In this document: positions 59,345-64,000 of the stretch, piece by piece
How the letters are laid out: every line of letters begins with the position of its first letter
Numbering within the stretch: position 1 is the stretch's first letter
Source of the DNA: Salipiger profundus
GTDB lineage: Bacteria; Pseudomonadota; Alphaproteobacteria; Rhodobacterales; Rhodobacteraceae
Reading direction: 5' to 3'
NCBI RefSeq assembly: GCF_001969385.1
Contig: NZ_CP014796.1
Span: 2,373,501-2,437,500, forward strand
DNA: 64,000 nt
Made by a program: the position numbers and the translations under genes
Notes under the pieces: model-generated
The model's input: only the letters and a program-made list of their open reading frames with translations
Databases searched by the model: none
What the model was told of the DNA's origin: nothing

Positions 59345-62300
59345 TCAGTGAAAATCCCGGCTCGGAAACAGGCGCTTGGCCTGGTCGCGGGGATGCATGG
59401 CCCGAGAGGACTGGCGGGGGCGCGGGGCGTCGTCGGCCTGGGCGGCGGTCTCGCCGATAGCGTCCTCCATCGGGTGGCCGAGGTCGGAGAGGCGGTGCGA
59501 CACGTCCTCGATGTGCTCGGCGATCAGGTGAACGACGATGCCTTCCCGTTCGAGGCGGCCGGTCACGCGCAGGAGCCGCCCGCCCATCACGGCGCGCCGG
59601 TACCGTTCGAAGATCGTCTTCCAGACCACGACATTGCCGACCCCGGTCTCGTCCTCGAGGGTCAGGAAGATCACGCCCGAGGCGGTGCCCGGTCTCTGGC
59701 GCGTGATGACGAGGCCGCAGATGGTGGTGCGCTGCAGCGGCGCCTCGACCAGCGCATCGTTGCGGGTCAGCCCCGGCATGGCCGGGCGCAGCAGTTCCAT
59801 CGGGTGGGCGCGCAGCGTCAGGCGCATGGCAACGTAATCCTCGACCACCTCTTCGCCGAGATGCATCTGCGGCAGGGCGACCTCGGGTTCCCGGATCGCC
59901 TCGCCGTCGAGCGGATCGTTGAACAGCGGCAGCTGCGACGGGGCGCGGATCGCGCGCACCTGCCAGAGCGCATCGCGGCGGGTGAGCCCCATGCCGGCGA
60001 AGGCATCCGCCTCGGCCAGCCGTTCCAGCGCCGCGGGCGCGACACCGGCGCGCAGCCAGACGCTTTCGGGATCGCGGTAACCATTGCGCCGGGCCGCGGC
60101 GATCCAGCCGGCATCCTCCTGCCGGAAGCCCTTGATCTGGCGAAACCCGAGCCGCAGCGCGAGCGCCCCGTCCGAGCGCCGTTCGAGCGTGTTGTCCCAG
60201 TCGCTGTGATTGACGCAGATCGGGCGGATCTCGACATGGTGGTCGCGGGCATCCCGCACGATCTGCGCCGGGGCATAGAAGCCCATCGGCTGCGAGTTCA
60301 GCAGCGCGCAGGCGAAGATCGCGGGGTGATGCCGCTTCAGCCAAGCCGAGACATAGACCAGCTGCGCGAAGGCCGCCGCGTGGCTTTCGGGAAAGCCGTA
60401 ATCGGCGAAGCCCTCGATCTGGCTGAAGCAGCGCGCCGCGACCTCCTCGTCGTAGCCGTTCGCCCTCATCCCCGCGATGAACTTGTCACGATGCTCGGCG
60501 ATGGTGCCCATGCGGCGGAAGCTGGCCAGCGAGCGGCGCAGGTGGTCGGCCTCTTCGGCGCTGTAGCCCGCGCCGACCACGGCGATCTGCAGCGCCTGCT
60601 CCTGGAACAGCGGCACGCCGAGCGTGCGGCGGGTGACCTCTTCCAGCGCGGGGCCGAACGGTTCCGAGCACTCCAGCCCCTGCCGGCGCCTGAGATAGGG
60701 CTGCACCATGCCGCCCTGGATCGGGCCGGGCCGGACGATGGCGACCTCGATCACCAGGTCGTAGAATTCCGCAGGCTGCATGCGGGGCAGGAAGTTCATC
60801 TGCGCCCGGCTTTCGACCTGGAAGACGCCGACGGCATCGGCGCGTTGCAGCATCGCGTAGGTCTCGGGGTCCTCGGGCGGCACGCTCGCAAGGCTCAGGG
60901 TCCGCCGTTCATGCTGTTGCAGAAGACCGAACGCCTTGCGGATGCAGGTCAGCATCCCGAGGGCGAGAACGTCGACCTTGAGGATGTTCAGCGTGTCGAT
61001 GTCGTCCTTGTCCCACTCGATGAGGGTGCGCCCCTCCATCGCCGCGTTCTCGATCGGGGCGAGCTCGTCGAGCCTTCCCCGGGTGATGACGAAGCCGCCC
61101 ACGTGCTGCGAGAGATGACGGGGAAAACCGATGATCTCTCCGATCAGGTTGAGGGTCTGGCGCAGCCGCCGGTCGTCGGGATCAAGCCCGAGCTCGCGGA
61201 CACGCTCCATGTCGGGAGCGGTGCCGGACTGGCCCCAGATCTGGCTGGACAGCCCGGCGGTCACATCCTGGCTCAGCCCCATGACCTTGCCGACCTCGCC
61301 GATCGCGGCGCGGGTGCGGAAGTGGATCACCGTCGCGCAGAGCCCGGCACGATGGCGGCCGTAGGTGTCGTAGATCCACTGGATGACCTCTTCGCGCCGC
61401 TCGTGTTCGAAATCGACGTCGATATCGGGCGGCTCGCCGCGATGGCGCGACACGAAACGTTCGAACACCATGCCGATCAGCTCGGGCGAGACATCGGTGA
61501 TGCCCAGGAGGTAGCACAGGATCGAATTGGCGGCCGAGCCCCGACCCTGGCACAGGATGCCCCGCGAGCGGGCGAACTGCACGATGTCGTGGACGGTCAG
61601 GAAATAGGCCGGGTATTCCAGCTCGGCGACGACCGCCAGCTCCTTTTCCATCAAGGCGCGGGCCTTCTCGGTGGGGCCGTCCGGATAGCGGCGAGCCAGC
61701 CCTTCGCGGGCCAGCCGGGTCAGGCGGTCCATCGGCGTCTCGCCATCCGGCGCGACCGCGTCGGGATACTGGTACCGGAGATCCGAGAGGTCGAAACTGC
61801 AGCGCGCGGCGATTTCCAGCGTGCGGTGCAGGGCGGCGGGGTGATCGTGGAACAGCCGCAGCATGTCGGCGCGCCCCTTCAGGCGCCGCTCGGCATTGGC
61901 GAGGGCACGGGTGCCGATCGTGTCGATGGTGCAGCCTTCGCGCATGCAGGTCAGGACATCGGCCAGCTGCCGCCGCGCGGCCCGGTGCATCAGCACGTCG
62001 CCCACCGCGACCATCGGGGTGGCGCAGCGCAGGGCAAGGCGGGCGCAGGCCGTGAGCCAGGCCTGGTCCGAGCCGTCGTAGCGCGGCGCTGCGCCAAGGT
62101 AGACATTGCCCGGAAACCGGCGCCGCACCCTTTGCAGATCGCGAACGGCCCTGCCCGGGTCCCGGGGCAGGGCGATCAGGATCATGCCCTGGCCGGCCTC
62201 CAGAAGATCGGCGAGGGCAAGGTCGCAGGCGCCTTTCCCGGCGCGTCGCTTGCCCAGCGTCAGCAGCCGCGTCAGCCGCCGGTAGGCCGCAAGGTCGGTA

Positions 62301-62701
62301 GGCAGGGCGATCCACTCGACCTCGGTGTCGCTCAGCTGCAGGCGGCAACCGACGATCAGCCGGGGCAGGTGCGGGGCCTCGGGGCGGGCGATGTCTCGGG
62401 GCGATCCGATCTCCTGCCGCGAGCAGCTGTCCACGCGGTGCTGGGAGCGGATGCGCACGGTATCGGAGACCTGCTCTTTCAGGACCTGCAGCGCCCGGTA
62501 GGCGCGCACCACCCCGGCCAGCGAGTTGCGGTCGGTGATGGCGATGGCATGAAGACCCAGCTCCGTGGCGCGGGTGACCAGTTCCTCGGGGTGGGAGGCG
62601 CCCGTCAGGAAAGTGAAGTTGCTCGTGACGCAGAGTTCCGCGTAGCCGGTGGCGGGCGTCGGCTGGACCACCTGCGGTTCGGACCGGCGGGGGGCGCTCA
62701 T
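59345..62701 (-). CDS. dnaE2: Error-prone DNA polymerase DnaE2
   Basis: The 1118-residue C-family polymerase has the N-terminal PHP domain (YAELCVTSNFTFLTGASHPE), polymerase active-site acids in PPDIDVDFEHERREEVIQWI, and FEGFADYG-like finger/HhH regions (QIEGFADYGFPESHAAAFAQ), with a C-terminal OB-fold (GLVITRQRPGTASGVIFLTL). Length is typical for DnaE2/ImuC. It carries out translesion synthesis after DNA damage with ImuA and ImuB. Its ATG overlaps the imuB stop (ATGA). No LexA box is visible because the operon promoter lies outside the window. Confidence 0.95.
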   Translation of the reverse strand: MSAPRRSEPQVVQPTPATGYAELCVTSNFTFLTGASHPEELVTRATELGLHAIAITDRNSLAGVVRAYRALQVLKEQVSDTVRIRSQHRVDSCSRQEIGSPRDIARPEAPHLPRLIVGCRLQLSDTEVEWIALPTDLAAYRRLTRLLTLGKRRAGKGACDLALADLLEAGQGMILIALPRDPGRAVRDLQRVRRRFPGNVYLGAAPRYDGSDQAWLTACARLALRCATPMVAVGDVLMHRAARRQLADVLTCMREGCTIDTIGTRALANAERRLKGRADMLRLFHDHPAALHRTLEIAARCSFDLSDLRYQYPDAVAPDGETPMDRLTRLAREGLARRYPDGPTEKARALMEKELAVVAELEYPAYFLTVHDIVQFARSRGILCQGRGSAANSILCYLLGITDVSPELIGMVFERFVSRHRGEPPDIDVDFEHERREEVIQWIYDTYGRHRAGLCATVIHFRTRAAIGEVGKVMGLSQDVTAGLSSQIWGQSGTAPDMERVRELGLDPDDRRLRQTLNLIGEIIGFPRHLSQHVGGFVITRGRLDELAPIENAAMEGRTLIEWDKDDIDTLNILKVDVLALGMLTCIRKAFGLLQQHERRTLSLASVPPEDPETYAMLQRADAVGVFQVESRAQMNFLPRMQPAEFYDLVIEVAIVRPGPIQGGMVQPYLRRRQGLECSEPFGPALEEVTRRTLGVPLFQEQALQIAVVGAGYSAEEADHLRRSLASFRRMGTIAEHRDKFIAGMRANGYDEEVAARCFSQIEGFADYGFPESHAAAFAQLVYVSAWLKRHHPAIFACALLNSQPMGFYAPAQIVRDARDHHVEIRPICVNHSDWDNTLERRSDGALALRLGFRQIKGFRQEDAGWIAAARRNGYRDPESVWLRAGVAPAALERLAEADAFAGMGLTRRDALWQVRAIRAPSQLPLFNDPLDGEAIREPEVALPQMHLGEEVVEDYVAMRLTLRAHPMELLRPAMPGLTRNDALVEAPLQRTTICGLVITRQRPGTASGVIFLTLEDETGVGNVVVWKTIFERYRRAVMGGRLLRVTGRLEREGIVVHLIAEHIEDVSHRLSDLGHPMEDAIGETAAQADDAPRPRQSSRAMHPRDQAKRLFPSRDFH

Positions 62702-64000
62702 GCGAATTCCCCCTGCACGAACCAGCCGGGGGCCTGCGGGGTGTAGAACATCCACAACCGCCGCCCCTGCAGGGTCTCGACCTGCCAGTAATCACGGATG
62801 CCGCTTTGCCAGGCGTCATCGACCAGCCACCACTCCGGCGAGATCCGCTCGGGGCCGGTGGCGCGACCCGTGCTCAGCGCCATCCTGCGCCAGCGGAACC
62901 GGCCGGGGGGCCGGGGACCGGTGGCGGCGACGGGTTCGGGCGGAAACAGCAGGACGGGCCGTGGACGCAGGCAGACCCAGCTTCCGCCGGGCTCGGAGTA
63001 GGCGGCCGGGACGACGGTGAAGCTCCGTTCGGGAATATGGCTGTCGGCGGGCAGGAAGCGCTGCACGTTCTCCAGCCCGATCCTTGTGCCGATCCGGCTG
63101 AGCAGATCGTCCAGCCGACCCGGGTCGCGGGTTCCTCTCTGCGTCACCTGCTCGGGTGGCAGCGGTTCGACCCGTATGGCCTCGAGACGCATCTGGTCGA
63201 TGCCGAAACCCGCGTCGACCTCGGACACGCCGCGCCGGAACAGCGGCAGGATGCGGGCGGGATCGCGCAAGGGGCGCGCGAGCCGCAGCTCGACATCGCG
63301 GGCATCGCCGTCCACCCGGCGCAGGGTCAGGCACAGCGTCCGAGCGCCGGCGTGATGCGCCTCCAGCGTCCGGCAGAGGCGGTCGAGCAGCCGCTGCGTG
63401 CCGGCCATGACGTCATCGGCCAGCCCGATCGGGTCCGGCAGGGTCATGCGCACCGCGTAATGGGGGGGATCGGCCTCGGGGCTGATCTGTTCCGGCTGGC
63501 TCCCGAGCGCCTGGTCCAGCCGCATGAGCAGCCCCGGCCCGAACCGGCGTGCCAGCGGCGCGCGCGGGCTGTCGGCCAGCTGACCGATGCTGCGCAGGCC
63601 CATGCGCTGCAGGGCCGTGACGGTTTCGGGCTCCAGCCTCAGGGCGGCCACCGGCAGGCTCTCGAGCGCGGCGTCCTCGCCATGATGCGCCCGGGCCCAG
63701 GCCGCCCCGCGCGTGTCGCCAAGGCCGATCCGGACCGTCAGCCCCGCCCGGTCGAGCCGCGCGCGCATTGCGGCAAGCATGACCTCTTCGCCGCCGAACA
63801 GGTGCGAGGCGCCGGTGATGTCGAGAACCAGGCCGTCTTGCCCCTCGAACCCCACCCAGGGTGACCAGCGCACCGCCCATCGCCGCAGGGCACCCAGGAA
63901 ACGCCGGTCCGCCGCCGGGTCGGCGGGCCGGCTGGCGAGGTCGGGGCAGAAGGCGCGCGCATCCGAGAACAGCATGCCGCGATGAAGCCCGCGCGTCCGG
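62698..64000 (-). CDS. imuB: ImuB, inactive Y-family polymerase-like protein (5' end outside window)
   Basis: At least 433 residues are visible to the right edge; the frame remains open (upstream of Met at 63975 it reads GLHRG without a stop), so the true N-terminus is beyond the window. LFSDARAFCPDLASRPADPA, GLVLDITGASHLFGGEEVML and VRIGLGDTRGAAWARAHHG are the ImuB version of the Y-family palm. The catalytic acid pair (SxDE) is replaced, as expected for ImuB, which serves as an adaptor linking DnaE2 to the beta clamp. imuA would be expected further right. Confidence 0.92.
   Translation of the reverse strand, partial: RTRGLHRGMLFSDARAFCPDLASRPADPAADRRFLGALRRWAVRWSPWVGFEGQDGLVLDITGASHLFGGEEVMLAAMRARLDRAGLTVRIGLGDTRGAAWARAHHGEDAALESLPVAALRLEPETVTALQRMGLRSIGQLADSPRAPLARRFGPGLLMRLDQALGSQPEQISPEADPPHYAVRMTLPDPIGLADDVMAGTQRLLDRLCRTLEAHHAGARTLCLTLRRVDGDARDVELRLARPLRDPARILPLFRRGVSEVDAGFGIDQMRLEAIRVEPLPPEQVTQRGTRDPGRLDDLLSRIGTRIGLENVQRFLPADSHIPERSFTVVPAAYSEPGGSWVCLRPRPVLLFPPEPVAATGPRPPGRFRWRRMALSTGRATGPERISPEWWLVDDAWQSGIRDYWQVETLQGRRLWMFYTPQAPGWFVQGEFA

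Noticed and set aside
59348..62746. A 1132-codon open frame on the + strand
   Set aside because: It lies wholly antisense to dnaE2, has no recognisable domain and reflects high-GC codon bias on the opposite strand.
62698..64000. LexA box for the imuB-dnaE2 operon
   Set aside because: The promoter lies to the right of the window, so no site can be claimed.

Overview
The window is about 64 kb of high-GC DNA (roughly two-thirds G+C by eye) with dense, operon-organised genes and many 4-nt ATGA stop/start overlaps. Gene content (TRAP and betaine ABC uptake, imuB-dnaE2, FNR-type regulation, D-aminopeptidase, SorC-controlled sugar operon, EcfG-like promoter motifs) points to an alphaproteobacterium, most likely a marine Rhodobacteraceae/roseobacter relative. 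This is inferred from content; no rRNA gene is present to confirm it.

Layout. 1-4.6 kb is a mobile-element graveyard: the N-terminal part of a tyrosine recombinase running off the left edge, and remnants of IS110, IS5 and IS3 family transposases, around a DUF421 membrane protein and a secreted acidic PRC-barrel protein. 5-9.2 kb holds a hemerythrin-domain protein and an emrAB-type efflux pair, with a divergent TetR regulator and two perfect 20-bp operators. 9.3-28.4 kb is a stress/low-oxygen island: small unknown proteins, a DUF2238-like membrane protein, nagA and a D-aminopeptidase, minCDE, two universal stress proteins, a lipoprotein, an FNR-type regulator with all four cluster cysteines, Lon and Hsp20, a bactofilin-like membrane protein, a P-type cation ATPase, a response regulator whose receiver has lost its phosphorylation residues, and a phosphoribosyltransferase. 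Many of these genes have a TTGAC/T-N4-GTCAA-like (FNR/FixK-type) box 62-106 bp before the start codon, so the regulator appears to sit inside its own regulon.

28.4-36.1 kb carries a secreted RTX calcium-binding protein, a periplasmic rhodanese/YeeE sulfur-uptake operon with a 54-residue partner, and a ProXWV-type betaine ABC transporter with a terminator-like hairpin between proX and proW. 36.5-46.5 kb carries a CYTH protein and a LysR-linked catabolic cluster: DUF1445 hydro-lyase/D-glutamate cyclase-like protein, DctPQM TRAP transporter, DUF2848 protein, amidase, PxpB/PxpC-like 5-oxoprolinase subunits and a LuxR-type regulator. The substrate is unknown; an amide or lactam related to 5-oxoproline is the most economical guess.

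46.7-48.9 kb is a short-chain dehydrogenase overlapping an AGE-family epimerase, behind an EcfG-like promoter. 49.1-59.2 kb is one eight-gene operon: RbsBAC-type ABC transporter, SorC regulator, GlpD-like dehydrogenase, FGGY kinase, a very LsrF-like aldolase/thiolase and a class II aldolase. Its architecture recalls erythritol (Ery) and AI-2 (Lsr) operons but matches neither. 59.3-64 kb is the SOS mutagenesis pair dnaE2 and imuB, imuB running off the right edge.
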